Origin: Panax quinquefolius
Lineage: Eukaryota > Streptophyta > Magnoliopsida > Apiales > Araliaceae
Length of the DNA: 64,000 nt
Assembly (NCBI GenBank): GCA_020205615.1
Contig: CM035170.1
Location: 41,789,807 to 41,853,806 of the forward strand
Direction: 5' to 3'
Numbering within the stretch: the stretch's first letter is position 1; every line of letters starts with the position of its first letter. Position numbers and translations under genes: made by a program. Positions 36,114 through 47,961 of this stretch are shown here, piece after piece. The notes under the pieces are model-generated. The model was given only the letters and a program-made list of their open reading frames with translations. It was not told the DNA's origin and made no database searches.

Positions 36114-37245
36114 GGAAATTGCTTAGAACACCAAAGCAGAAAATTTAATAAAATATTAATATATATAATCAAATATCTTATGCCCACTTTCATAGATCTG
36201 AAATCAGCCATTTACATCACATGCAAGACCCACAATAATGATCAAAAACGTTTTTCATATTAAAAATAATTAAAACTTCCAAAAATTAATTATTTCGGAA
36301 CTTTAGAACTTCAATAATTAATAATAAATAGCCCTTTTATTAGAAAATTCGAATCTCGCTATTTTTTATAGGAAATTCAATTCTCTACATCTTTACAGAA
36401 GAAAATTTTTCCAAATTCCAAACAGAAATTGACCGAAATTAACATATGGACGATTTTACAGGCTAAAATCAAATTTCAGTCAAGAAATGGGGTCCACCGA
36501 CATACAAAATATGTGTTAATCATTTAATGCAACAAAATACTCTTCCTCCTCATATACTCATATATCCCACATTCATTATAAGAATATCATAATTATTATA
36601 TTATAATAAAATATTATTTTATTAGAAAAGATAAAATATCAATTTTCAACAATTGACATTTTAAAAATTTTCTCCATCTAAATCCACATAAAATGAATAT
36701 TTTCCTTATCATATAAATCATTAATTAATTATTCACAAATAATATTACGAAATCACAATATTGACAACCACGCGCTCCTTCAGAAAGAGGGGCTTTCCAA
36801 TAAGAATTTCTCCTTCTCTTGGCCAAGCAATTAGGTGACCAAACCTCTCCTTGAAGCGTAACTTTCTAGACAATATCAATAATGTTATCTAATAATATTA
36901 TTCAGATAATATGAGTTATTGCTTCGATAATTGAAAATACTGTGTAGTGATAATTATTAAAACAACAGTAATATAAAATATCAATACAGCAATTATTGAA
37001 TCAAAAATAAAATATTGAACAGTAATTACTGTAACAATTATTGAGTAGTGCCTTCTTACGTAAGAATCAATAATTGGTGCAATATCGTGTGCTACTGTGC
37101 AACAACGCGCATTACTGTATTTTAACCGCCGGGTATTCCATTGTGTTAACGGTAAAAACTACACCGTTATTTATAAAAATTCCCTTTTGTCATTTTCTTT
37201 ATCCGACAGTTATTCTGTTATGGGGCCCACAAAAAAACTGCGCCG

Positions 37246-37320
37246 TCGTACGAATATTCCCCGACAGAAAGAATATTCCACGACCAAACGAATATTCCCC
37301 GACAACAATGAATATTTTAT
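37246..37320. repeat. CGAATATTCCCCGAC repeats near LTR C start
   Basis: Three near-identical copies (one written AGAATATTCCACGAC) lie about 130-200 bases inside the U3 end. The E3 3' LTR has two (38467-38515) and the 5' LTR one or two (44776-44810). Confidence 0.7.
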
Positions 37321-37456
37321 AACCACTTGCTGAAAATGAAAAAAATTTCATATATAACCCTTAAATTTAACTTTTATCAATTTAACCCTTTACTGAAAAG
37401 TAATTATAAGAAAAATTAATACTTTTATTTCATAAAATTCGGGGTCTTACACTTAC

Positions 37457-38650
37457 CGTAAAAGAAACTGGATATAAGAGTAGGTAAGTAGCAGAATATT
37501 TTTCTATAGTTTCTCTATAATTTCTCTCTCTAGAGTTTTAGTGAATTCATAAGAAATAATAAAGGAATGAGCTTCTATTTATAGAAGAATGGATAGCATA
37601 GTAACTATTTCATGAACGGTCCAAATTGATTAACTTTTAATCGGACAATCCATATTTAAAGCAAAATCTTTTAAATAAAATATAATATATATATATATAT
37701 ATATAATAATAATATTAATACACCCTCCAGTCCATTTCTTTCTTTCTCCCCCTATCTCATTTTCTTCCCCCCCATCTCCACACATTTTTCTTCCCCCCAT
37801 CCCCACACATTTTTCTTTTCTTCCAACATGGCCCCGCATGTTTCCTCCACCAACATATCACCATCATAGGTGGATCCCATATAATATATATACTGAATAA
37901 TCTTCTACCGATTATTTTGAAAAATGGATAAATGGAGTTCCATAAAATAAGCAAAACTTCATAAAAATCATCTTAACAATTTTAACAACATATATCATCA
38001 TTATTATAATTCACAATATTAATCAACCAGGTCGTTCCGAGGAAAAAGGGGGCTTTCCAATAAGGATTTCTCCCTATTGGCGCACAATTAGATGACCAAA
38101 CCTCTACTTGACAGAACTTCTAGACATCGTTAATATTGCAAATAATAATATTTATAACTTTGACATCTCAATTATTGATTTAATAATATATAAAATATTG
38201 ACAATAATTGAATTAAATAACGTGAGATATTATGCAGCAATTATTGTAGCAATAATTGACCAAAATGAGTGACTTCTCACGTAAGCATCAATAATCAATA
38301 CCGTGTACTCTTTTGTGAAACTACGCCAGACATCTTGTACTTTTAACAACATTGTTTTAACAGTTAATGGTAAAACTTCCGCCATTATTTTCACAAAGTA
38401 TTTTTGTCGTTTTCTTTATCCGACAATAATTTCGTTGTGGGGTCCATCAATGATTGTGCCGTTGTACGAATATTCCCTGTCAAAACGAATATTCCCCGAC
38501 CAATCGAATATTATATAACAACTTGCGTACTTTGCAAAATTTATAAATATTACCCACAACTATAACATTATTTCAAATTCACACCTTAATATTTAAAAAA
38601 ATGATATTTATAGAAAATTTATCTTTATTCATAAAATTTGGGGTCTTACA
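37457..38650 (-). repeat. E3 3' LTR (LTR B), proximal part
   Basis: Resumes after solo LTR C and ends GGGGTCTTACA at 38650 next to the polypurine tract. It contains a TATAAATAG box at 37575-37583 (minus) and a TA microsatellite near 37685. Confidence 0.85.
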
Positions 38651-38685
38651 ACCTCCCCTTCTTAAGAAATTTCACCCTCGAAATT
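38651..38685 (-). other. E3 polypurine tract and stem-loop
   Basis: The minus strand reads AAGGGGAGGT before the LTR. Just upstream is AATTTCG-AGGG-TGAAATT (38685-38668), a 7-bp stem with one G-T pair and a 4-base loop. Here the stem overlaps the last pol codons. Confidence 0.65.
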
Positions 38686-39240
38686 AGGGTACGTACTTGG
38701 TATGTCGAAGAGGTAAGGATACCTTGATTTCATTTCAGATTCTAACTCACAGGTCATTTCCTCAACATTCTAGTTTCTCCACAAAACTTTGACTTGAGGT
38801 ATAACCTTGGAGCATAAAATATATTCCTTCTTATCCAAGATTTGAACAGGTACCTCTTCATACATTAAATCTTTCGCTATTTCTTCCGGTTCTAACTCAA
38901 TAATGTGGTGTTGGTCTTTTACATATTTACGTAACATAGATATGTGAAAAACGTTATGAACACGAGACATACTTGACTATAAGGCAAGTCTATAGGCTAC
39001 AGTTCCTACTCGATCGAGGATTAAAAATGGGCCAATGAATCGAGGATTTAGCTTCCCTCTCTTTCCAAATCTTGTAACTCCTTTCCATGAAGCAACACGT
39101 AACAACACATGATCTCCAATATCGAATTCTACGTCCTTTCGATGAAGATCAGCATAACTCTTTTGTCGATCTTGTGATGTTTTTATACGTTGCCGAATTG
39201 TTTAAATCTATTCCGTAGTCATACGTACTAACTACTGTCC
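38662..39240 (-). pseudogene. E3 integrase C-terminus and chromodomain (broken)
   Basis: Pieces in order on the minus strand: ASWKGVTRFGKRGKLNPRF, IGPFLILDRVGTVAYRLAL, then a stop, MSRVHNVFHISMLRKYVKDQ, YEEVPVQILDKKEYILCSKV and KVLWRN. After a further stop comes NVEEMTCELESEM, where the usual W of the chromodomain is C. It ends NFEGEIS at 38665 with TAA at 38664-38662. Confidence 0.85.
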
Positions 39241-40045
39241 CAACAACATTGCTTCACCCACCTCATCCCAGCATACTGGAGAACGACACTTTCTTCCATA
39301 CAACGCCTCGAATGGAGCCATGCCAATACTTGCTTGATAACTATTGTTGTATGAAAACTCCACCAATGGTAAGAACTTGTCCCAACTTCCCTTGAAATCA
39401 AGGACACAGATTCTTAATAAATCTTCAAGAGTTTGAATAGTCCTCTCTGATTGTCCGTCCGTCTGAGGATGATATGCATGAACTAAATCGTAAATCCGTG
39501 CCCATAGCTTTTTACAAAATAACCCAAAATTGTGAAGTGAATCTTAGGTCTCGATCAAAAACTATGGATACTGGCATACCATGCAGTCTTACAATCTCGT
39601 TTATGTACATACGAGCAAGACGTTCAAGTGTGTAAGTTTCTCGTATTGGTAAGAAATGAGCAGACTTGGTCAATCTATCAACAATGACCCCTATTGCATC
39701 TATGCCTTGAGAAACCTTGGGAAGACGAGTAACAAAATCCATGGTAATGTGCTCCCACTTACATTCTAGAATTTCAAGTGGTTGCAATGGACCTTTTGGT
39801 ACTTGATGCTCCGCCTTGACTCGTCAACAAGTTAGACACCTTGAAATAAACAGCGCTATCTCTCTCTTCATATTGCTCCACCAAAATGTATGACGAAGAT
39901 CACGATACATTTTGGTACTTCCAGGATGGATTGCAAATGGTGTGTTGTGCGCCTCCATCATGATTTTATACTTTAAATCAAGGTCGTTAGAACACAAAGT
40001 CCGGAGTTGACTCAAGTATTCATTCTTCATCGATTCTTGCTTCCT
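39240..40045 (-). pseudogene. E3 integrase zinc-binding and catalytic domains (broken)
   Basis: Zinc-binding part: AIHPGSTKMYRDLRHTFWW and FISRCLTC. Core: WEHITMDFVTRLP, GVIVDRLTKSAHFLPIRETY and [16 protein letters not shown], with the first two catalytic Asp. Then a frameshift near 39512; the GQSER-like block lies in another frame with stops. It matches E1 integrase closely. Confidence 0.85.
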
Positions 40046-40640
40046 AGTATAGCACCTTCTTGCACTTTCTTCCTCATATATGACATCACTCCAAGTCCAG
40101 AGGTAGCTTGCGACTTTAATTTTATCAATTAAAGTCAGTTCAACTCATATATTTTCCATCATCACATGGATCCCTGGAGTCTTTAACTCTATCTCCATCC
40201 TTTGCAAGTCACACAAAATGGGCTTTTGCGTTGACAATATCGCACTCGTATTTGCATATGATCTTCTACTCAATGCATCAGCTGCCACGTTCGCTTTTCC
40301 AGGATGGTATTGGATGGTATAATCACAATCTTTTAGCAGTTCAAGCCAACACCGTTGTTGCATGTTGAGTTCCTTTTGAGTGAAGAAATATTTGAGGCTT
40401 TTATGATCCGTAAAGATCTCCACTTTCTCTCCATACAAGTAATGCCTCCAAATTTTAAGTGCGAAGACAACAGCTACAAACTCTAGATCATAAGTAGGAT
40501 AATTCCTCTCATATTCTTTGAGTTGTCTTGAGGCATAGGCTATGACTTTCCCATGTTGCATGAGAACACATCCTAACCCTTTGCCCGAAGCATCACTGTA
40601 GATGATAAATCCCTCCAAGCCAAATGGTATTGTTAGAACA
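40045..40640 (-). pseudogene. E3 RNase H
   Basis: Open from 40618 to 40145: [75 protein letters not shown]. The D-E-D-D residues of RNase H are in place. The frame stops in the linker to integrase. Confidence 0.9.
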
Positions 40641-41620
40641 GGTGTTGAAATGAGTCTCCTCTTGAGTTCTTTAAAACTCTTCTCACATTCTTCGCTCTAA
40701 CTGAACTTTGTATCTTTTTGAGTCAGCTAGGTTAATGGAGTAGCGATTCGAGAAAATCCTTCCACGAGTCTCCGGTAATAACCAATTTTTGAAAAAGCTA
40801 CGTGCCTTTCTATTCATCGATTTGGGTTGCTCCCAGCTTTGAATAGCTTCAATCTTTGTCGGGTCAACAGATATTCCATGACTTGATACTACGTGCCCAA
40901 GGAATGCTACTTCCTCAAGCCAGAACTCGCATTTCTTCAACTTGGCATAAAGCTTGTATTCACGAAGCTTTTGGAGTATCAGCCTCAAGTGTTGCTCATG
41001 ATCTTCACAGTTTTTGGAATAAATAAAGATGTCATCAATAAAGATGACCACAAAGTGATCCAAATATTCCTTGAATACTCGGTTCATCATATCCATAAAG
41101 GCAGCAGGAGCATTAGTCAATCTAAAGGACATGACTAGGAATTCATAATGCCCGTACCGAGTTCTGAAAGTCGTCTTTGGAATATCATCTGTTCTAATCT
41201 TCAATTGGTGATATCCGGAACGAAGATCAATCTTTGAATAGAATTTAGCGCCTTCCAGTAATCGGGTCAAACAGGTCATCAATACGTGGCAATGGGTACC
41301 TATTTTTGATGGTGACATGATTCAACTCCCGATAATCAATACAAAGTCGTATACTCCCATCTTTCTTCTTTACGAATAGAACAGGAGCACCCCAAGGAGA
41401 AGTACTAGGATGAATAAAGCCAATGTCTAACAATTCCTATAGTTGGGTCTTTAATTCCTGAAGTTCAATAGGAGCCATTCGATATGGGGCTTTGGAAATG
41501 GGTTTTGTACAAGGTTCAAGGTCGATACAAAATTCAATTTCACGCTTTGGGCGTAGGCCAGGAAGTTCATCAGGTAATACGTCAGGAAATTTATTAACAA
41601 TAGAAATATCATTCAAAACT
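40640..41620 (-). pseudogene. E3 reverse transcriptase (broken)
   Basis: APYRMAPIELQELK, a stop, [49 protein letters not shown], a frameshift at about 41260, [55 protein letters not shown] with the catalytic FIDD, and [21 protein letters not shown] frameshift and stop follow around 40800-40680 before RNase H. Confidence 0.9.
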
Positions 41621-42200
41621 GACGTATTTTTGTTTAGATCCGTGACATTAGCTAAGAAAGCTTAACACCTGATTTTCAATAAACGAATAACTTTATGGCT
41701 TGAGATGACAGTGATTGATTTTAATGGTTTGGTTGCTTGAATTCGCATAATAGGTTGGTTAGGAATATGAAAGCTAACAACCTTATGAAAACAATCAATT
41801 TTTGCATGATGAGTAGTTAACTAATCAATCCTTAGAATCACATCAAATGCAAGCATTTTCAAAGAAATAAGATCGACAGGTAACGTGCGGGTGCCGATTT
41901 GAACTAAACAAGACTTATAAACAGTGGATGTAATGAAGGTTTCTCCCAACGGAGTTTTAACAGATAAGTCAAAGTTTAATTTCTCCGGAGTCAAATTTAA
42001 ACGTTGAGCGCAAGTAGGAGAAATAAAAGAATGGGTAGAACCGGTATCAAATAAGGTAACTTCGCTAGAGTTTATGATAAGCTTACCCGTGATGACCTCG
42101 TTCGGGTTCCTTGCTTTCTGGGAGGTCACAACAAATGCTCTCCCTTGCACTACCGGCTTTGAATTTTTGAGGACGACCTTTGGTGCCTCCATCTTAGCTA
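41621..42200 (-). pseudogene. E3 protease region
   Basis: VITGKLIINSSEVTLFDTGS then THSFIS is the retropepsin active site (near 42060). VDLISLKMLAFDVILRID ends the fold at 41821, with R for the usual G, followed by a stop. The linker to RT at 41621-41820 has stops in all frames I checked. Confidence 0.8.
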
Positions 42201-43300
42201 AACTTGTCTTCGGTGAACGACAAAATCGGGCTAGGTGACCTTCTCTTCCACAATTGTACACGTTTCGGACTGCTGCGCACAATTTGGACTGATGTGTCCC
42301 TCCCCTCCACATTTGAAGCATATGATAGGTGGTCGTTCTCCTTCCTTAATAACAGGTGTTGGTGCTGACGTCTTTCCATCATTGTTGAATCTCCTCTTCT
42401 TAAAATGTCCACTTTTATTGTCTTGGCCATGATTCCCACCGAAGTGGTTACCATTTCTAGAATGTTTATTCCCTCCACGTTTGTTGCTGCCGCTTCAATG
42501 ACTGCTACCACTGGTATTATCATTTTTCTGGGTGCTCTCCCTTGGTTGGGATGTCTCATTATCACACTCCAATAACTGAGCCATATTTACAACATCTGAA
42601 TGCAAACACAGTTTGTGAGAGATAAGGTATTGACGTATCTCGGGTTTCGAACCTCTTAGAAACATATGTGTCATTCTCTCCTCGTTATCAACTAAGTGGG
42701 ACACAAACCGGGACCATTCGGCAAACTTGGCTTCGTACTGCAACACGGTCATATTATTTTGCTCCAGCTTGATGAACTTTACCTCTTTCATGTGACGAAT
42801 ACTTTCGGGAAAGTACTTGTCGTTGAACAGTTCTTGGAACTTCTCCCAAGACATTTTGAGTGTGGTAGGCTGGGTACGTTTACAGGTTCCCACCAGTAAT
42901 CTGCCTTTCCTCGCAATATGAAGGTGGAAAAAGGAACCTTTTTCTCCTCAGAACATCCCAAGACATCAAATATCTTGGTGATCTTCTTTATCCATGTCTC
43001 CGCTTTAAGTGGTTTTGGCTCTCCAATAAACTTTGGTGGTCCCAGCTACTTGAACTACTTAGCGGTGACCGTCTGAGAGTTTCTAGTGTTTCCACCTACA
43101 TTTTGGACAGGAGTCGCTCTCGCCTGATGTTGCATGAATTGCATAAAGCATCTGAACATCCCATCATTCATCATTTGATCGGTGTTATTGTTTACCTGAG
43201 GATTATTGTCTTCATGTTGCACATTATCCTGGGTATTGATCTGTGGTGACTCAACAGTCTCCTGTGCTCCATTGCTATTCTCAACATTCTCGGATGTCAT
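42200..43300 (-). pseudogene. E3 gag (broken)
   Basis: The ATG at 43300-43298 gives MTSENVENSNGAQETVE, Asn/Gln-rich, stopping at 43055. The capsid part is open from 42893: KMSWEKFQELFNDKYFPESI, EVKFIKLEQNNMTVLQYEAK, MFLRGSKPEIRQYLISHK. The nucleocapsid has CFKCGGEG-like remnants and CGREGHLARFC. Unlike E1 and E2, no extra coiled-coil ORF precedes gag; only about 170 bases separate it from the PBS. Confidence 0.85.
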
Positions 43301-43470
43301 TTTCAAATAATGCAACAAAACAATGGTTAATTGACACATCACATAATATCCTTATATTCTGACCGGCCAATTAAATAATAAATAAACTTAGGTAGGTCAT
43401 AATAGCGAAAGAATTACTCGTCTCGCCCCCTAGTTCTAGTCTCACATCTTAGCCAGGGATCATATCCCTA

Positions 43471-43483
43471 AGCTTTGATACCA
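43471..43483 (-). other. E3 primer-binding site (tRNA-iMet type)
   Basis: The minus strand reads TGGTATCAAAGCT, two bases from the LTR end. Confidence 0.85.
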
Positions 43484-43485
43484 AC

Positions 43486-44940
43486 TGTGATGCCCCTAAA
43501 ATAGGTATACATCACCCATTCTGAGCCGCCAAATACATGGTACAGAATACAAATACAAACTTAAATATACAACATGAGCTGTGAGTTTTAATACATATAT
43601 TATCTTCTCGACAGTATTCAAACTCAAAATAAGTCCTCAATACATTTATTATCATACTATTTCACAGAATAGTGAGGACTACTAATGCAAACATCCGGAC
43701 CGAATCACTCGCTTCCCCAGACTAGTCCCAAATATATTCTCATTTCTGAAGAGAACAATGAAAGCAAAGGGTGAGCTCAACTAGCCCAGTAAGAAATATT
43801 ATGACTTAGATAATGCAAAATAAATTATCGTTAGCCTTCAACAGTGTTAAATTGATAAAATACAATAGACATCAAGTTTAACTGCAGCGGAACAAGAAAT
43901 CCATTAGAAGAGTCAAGTAGAACATGAAATCTACTATCTTCTATGATTTAAAAAGTTTATCAACAGTTTTATTGTTGAGACTCAGCTTAATAAATAATCC
44001 ACATCATTGAATCATCCCTGCACTACGGCCAAGGATATTCATTAGTATTACGACCACAATTTATCCATGCACTACGGGCCAAGAATATTCGTATTTTCAC
44101 CAATGATGATGATCATGCCAACAACTGTCCTTTATATATATATATACATATATAATACTAAAACTAATAATGCTCCCTCCTGTGAAGTTATCAGATTTTC
44201 TTTCCCCAAAGTCATTCATTTAATCAATCATGCACCTTTATTATAAATAATTTTCTACATTATTTTAAAAATGGGTAAATGGGGGTCCATAAAATAAGCA
44301 AAATACATCAAATACTTCATAAAATCTCCTCAATATTTTGAACATTTATTCATCATTATTATAACTCATGATTTAATAATATATAAAAAAGAGGAGGCTT
44401 CCGATAAGAATTTCTCTTTATTGGCAATTTAGAACTTTCTAGACATTGTTAATTATGCGAATATAATATATCATCTCAATTATTGATTTAATAATATATA
44501 AAATATTGACAATAATTAAATCAAATAACGTGAGATACTATCAAACAATTCTCATAGTAATAATTAAACAAAGCGAGTGACTTCTCATGTAAGCATCAAT
44601 AATCAATATCGTAATGCTACTATGCAACCACGCCAGTACATCTTATTACTTTTAACACCGGGTATTTCAACAGTTAACGGTAAAACTTTCGCCGTTATTT
44701 TTATAAAAAGATATTTTTGTCTTTTTCTTATTCCGACAATAATTCTGTTGTGGGGTCCACCAATGATAATCGTCGTACGAATATTCCCCGACCAATCGAA
44801 TATAATATAACAACTTGCGTACTTTGCAAAATTTATAAATATTACCCACAACTACAACATTATCTCAAATTCACTCCTTAATATTCAAAAATGATATTTA
44901 TAGAAAATTCATCTTTATTCATAAAAGTTGGGGTCTTACA
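43486..44940 (-). repeat. E3 5' LTR with internal deletion (1455 bp)
   Basis: Plus-strand ends are TGTGATGCCCC and GGGGTCTTACA. At 44130 the sequence jumps from ACAACTGTCC to a TA run, the position that in LTR B lies beside the microsatellite near 37685. About 1.1 kb of the LTR, including the TATA box, is missing. The 5-base flanks (TGCAC left of 32746, TCTAT right of 44940) do not match, so no TSD is seen. Confidence 0.85.
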
Positions 44941-45895
44941 TCTATTGTATATTGAGCATGTATCTGAACCTTTGTATTCACGCAAGTTCTCAAATTCATT
45001 TTATTCATTATTTACCAGTATATTAATATGTCTTCATTTGATCCATATGATCAAGATTTATTCTATTCGCTATGAGCTAAGTTTGGTTATACAAGTGTCC
45101 TCACTTGGATAATAGTTGTATTTGAACAAGTTCTAATACATACTATTAAATTTTGGTATGTATACATGATTAAAAGCTGTCTAAGCTATTCGATTCAGTT
45201 AGACATAATTTAAAATATATCGTGGAACATGATTTAATTTTATTGTCGTCCAAGTGAATTGTTTTGGTTCGAATTCTAGACTGAGTGAACATCCCGAAAT
45301 TGGGAAACTTTTGTCCGCCAAAGGTGGATATATTGAACAAAAATATCGTTCCAGCATGTAGTGTTGATCTATACAGGGCATAATGGGCTGATCACCCTCT
45401 ATGTCCATAAGTCATTACGGTTTGCAGATGAATTTTTGTACAACCCTTTTCAAAATTGAAAATAAAAGTTCAGAGTCTAATGACTGCTCATCATTCATAG
45501 TCAGTACGTAGTTTCAAAAATGTAATTGATTTGATATGTTGTTCAGCATTGTTTCTGTTTACTTCACAACTTTTTATTCATTGTAGAAGTATAGTACAAA
45601 GAAAACATTTTTTTCTTTCAGCTAATATTTCTTAATTGCTATTACTTGCTAGGTAATTAAATGCTCATTCTTACTTTAAATTTAAATGTTTTCAACTAAG
45701 CTTGATCGACCAGAAGGTTCTGGAAAGGAAAAAGGAAAGGGGAAACTGAAGGGCTGGGTCATAAAGTGTTATACGTAATAATTGTAGAGATATGTATTTA
45801 TGATAATTTACTATTTTGAGTACATGATTATTTGATTTTGAAATTACATGTGATATGTTAACAATTATACGATAAGATATAGAATGTAAAACAAT
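44941..45895 (+). repeat. E4 5' LTR remnant
   Basis: Resembles the E2 LTR remnant: GGGCTGATC-CCCT near 45390 matches 11618, and the AAGGAAAGGGGAA block near 45735 matches 11920. The part before 44941 was displaced. The LTR end, PBS and any extra ORF are absent; the sequence jumps to gag near 45900. Confidence 0.6.
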
Positions 45896-45931
45896 AAAGA
45901 ATAATTTATGGTTTTATTTAACCAGATAATT

Positions 45932-47110
45932 ACGCCAAGAAGACGAAATTGAAACCAAAGAGCAGAAGAATCTGTTAACAACGCTAGAGGACAACCAAAT
46001 CTAATGTAGAATTTTGCAAATATGTTAGCACAAGCTATAAAGAATGGAGCACCAACCACAGTAAATCAGCCAGACAATCGATTGGCGAAATTTAAAGACT
46101 TCAAGGCAGTAGGACCGCCAGAGTTTAAAGGGACAACTGACTCTAAAGAAGCCCAAACTTGGTTGAAGGAGATAGAAAAGGCTTTTGTTATTGCTAGGGT
46201 ATAAAAGGAGCAAAAGACGGCTTTTTCTACCTATATGATGAAAGGGGAGGTGAATTTCTGGTGGGAGGCAAATCAAACTAGGGGTGGAGAAGGAGAGGTA
46301 ACATGGACTAGGTTCAAACAACTATTCTTCGAGAAACACCAAGTGGATACTGAAACAAGAAAAATAAGAAGGTTTGAGTTGGGCTTAAAACTCTGCATCT
46401 ACAATAAGGTGGCAGTGTTGCAAATTAATTCTTTTGCATCACTATTGGAAAAGGCTATCATAGTCGAAGGAGGAAGTGAGGCCAGGAGTCTCTATAATAA
46501 GGAAAAGAAGAATAAGGTTACGGTTGAGGGAGTTGTTAAGGTGGAAGGAAGCAGTGGAAGTTGGAGTGGAAATATGAAGTGGAACAATTTTGGGAATGCG
46601 GATAATATGTAGGGGGTATAAGGAAACAGGTTGAGCAGTGTGGAAATTGTGGGAAAAAACATTCAAGGGAATGTCTGAAAGGAAAGTTTGTGTGCTTTAA
46701 GTGCGGGCAATAGGGACATATCTCTCCTAACTGCCCCATTCCAAGAAAGAATAATGAGTGTTTTATCTATGGATCAACAGATCATATGGTGAGGGATTGT
46801 CCGAAAAGAAGAACAGACGGGGGAAATGTGAATGCAGAAAAAGCAGTGAAACACTGGCAATAACTGGTCCAACTTCACCAAATAAACCAACCGCAAGGAC
46901 CTTCAATATGACAGTTCAAGATACGGTAGCAGCCGGTGATGGAGTTGCAGGTATGATTCCAATGAAAAATATTAATATATATGCTTGATTCAGATATAAC
47001 CTATTTTCTTTATCATACGTCTGTTAAGATAAGTACGTTTATGGTAGGAACCCTTGAATATAGACATACGAAAGAAATTTTTGGGGAAATGATTTATATT
47101 ATAATAATAA
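45932..47110 (+). pseudogene. E4 gag with protease scrap (broken)
   Basis: The start codon is ACG at 45932 followed by PRRRN, matching MPPRRRQ of E1. Then MLAQAIKNGAPTTVNQPDNR, KAVGPPEFKGTTDSKEAQTW, a stop at 46201, FWWEANQTRGGEGEVTWTRF (46256-46315), a deletion in the capsid, and FASLLEKAIIVEGGSEARSL. Zinc knuckles lie near 46690-46770 (CFKCGQ with a stop after Q). It ends FNMTVQDTVAAG, then DSDITYF in the protease active-site position (DSGATYSF in relatives). The rest of pol is deleted. Confidence 0.8.
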
Positions 47111-47348
47111 CTCGTTGATAAACGGAATTTGAAGGAGGAATTTGAGTTACGTTGGTAACTACCATAATTGGTGCAAGCAGACAACAAACAATGGATCAAG
47201 ACGCGCAACTGTTCTAGAATCGTGATATGGAATCTTATAGGGAGGGGAGAATGTAGTAATTTAATAAATAAAACTCTAAAAATAAACATAAAATTAAATG
47301 TAAGGTAATACTGATTCCGGGGACGAAATCCTTATAAGGAGGGGAGAA
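47111..47348 (+). other. E4 3' end with two purine tracts and stem-loop
   Basis: A first tract, AGGGAGGGGAGAATG, lies at 47239-47253. A second, AAGGAGGGGAGAA (47336-47348), directly precedes the LTR. Before it, GATTCCG-GGGA-CGAAATC (47313-47330) is the same stem-loop as in E1 and E2, with one mismatch. Confidence 0.65.
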
Positions 47349-47770
47349 TGTAAGGACGGGAAATTTTAAACGACTATATTTTTATGAAAGATTTTTTTTT
47401 AATTATTATATTTATTGATATCTGTAATATTTTGATCATATGCGATATGAATTAAGTAAGATAGGTAATTTATTTACTTTAAGTGAACAAAGATGAATAC
47501 TTAATCAATTTGATTAAGGAATGATAAATTAAAAATATTTAAAATCTTTAAGTTATTAACTATTGATATGAATTATATAAAATGATTATATGATTATGTG
47601 AGTATTTAAATATGATAAGAATTTATCAATAATGATAAATATGTTATGGATTATGTGGGATTATGTATGTGATTAAATAAATATACATTATATAATGTGT
47701 ATACATTTATTTTGTATATAATGAGAATTAAAAATAAAGTTATGTAACCTAATATATATATATATATATA

Positions 47771-47961
47771 GGGGAAAAATATATGTTCACAGCTGTGTAT
47801 TACACAATAAACTACGACGACGGTTTTTTGGGCTATAGCGATAATTTCACCCGTCGTCATGGCTATTCTAGGCTATGGCGACAGTTTACCATCGTCATAG
47901 GCCATGAAAATCCGTAGCTATAGCCTTACTGTGTAATACACAGCTGTGTATATACATATAG

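Larger units (their letters stand above)
34141..37451 (-). mobile_element. Solo LTR C (3311 bp) of the E3 family
   Basis: Plus-strand ends are TGTGACGCCCC and GGGGTCTTACA, so the LTR reads on the minus strand. It is flanked by a perfect 5-bp duplication CTTAC (34136-34140, 37452-37456). No gag or pol is inside, so it is a solo LTR. It carries a TATAAATAG box at 36105-36113 (minus), a GAATAGTA array and three copies of a CGAATATTCCCCGAC motif. It is longer than LTR B (about 2590 bases without the insert), so a distinct subfamily is likely. Confidence 0.92.

Noticed and set aside
32741..44945. Target-site duplication for E3
   Set aside because: Five bases left of 32746 (TGCAC) and right of 44940 (TCTAT) do not match; the outer borders were rearranged.
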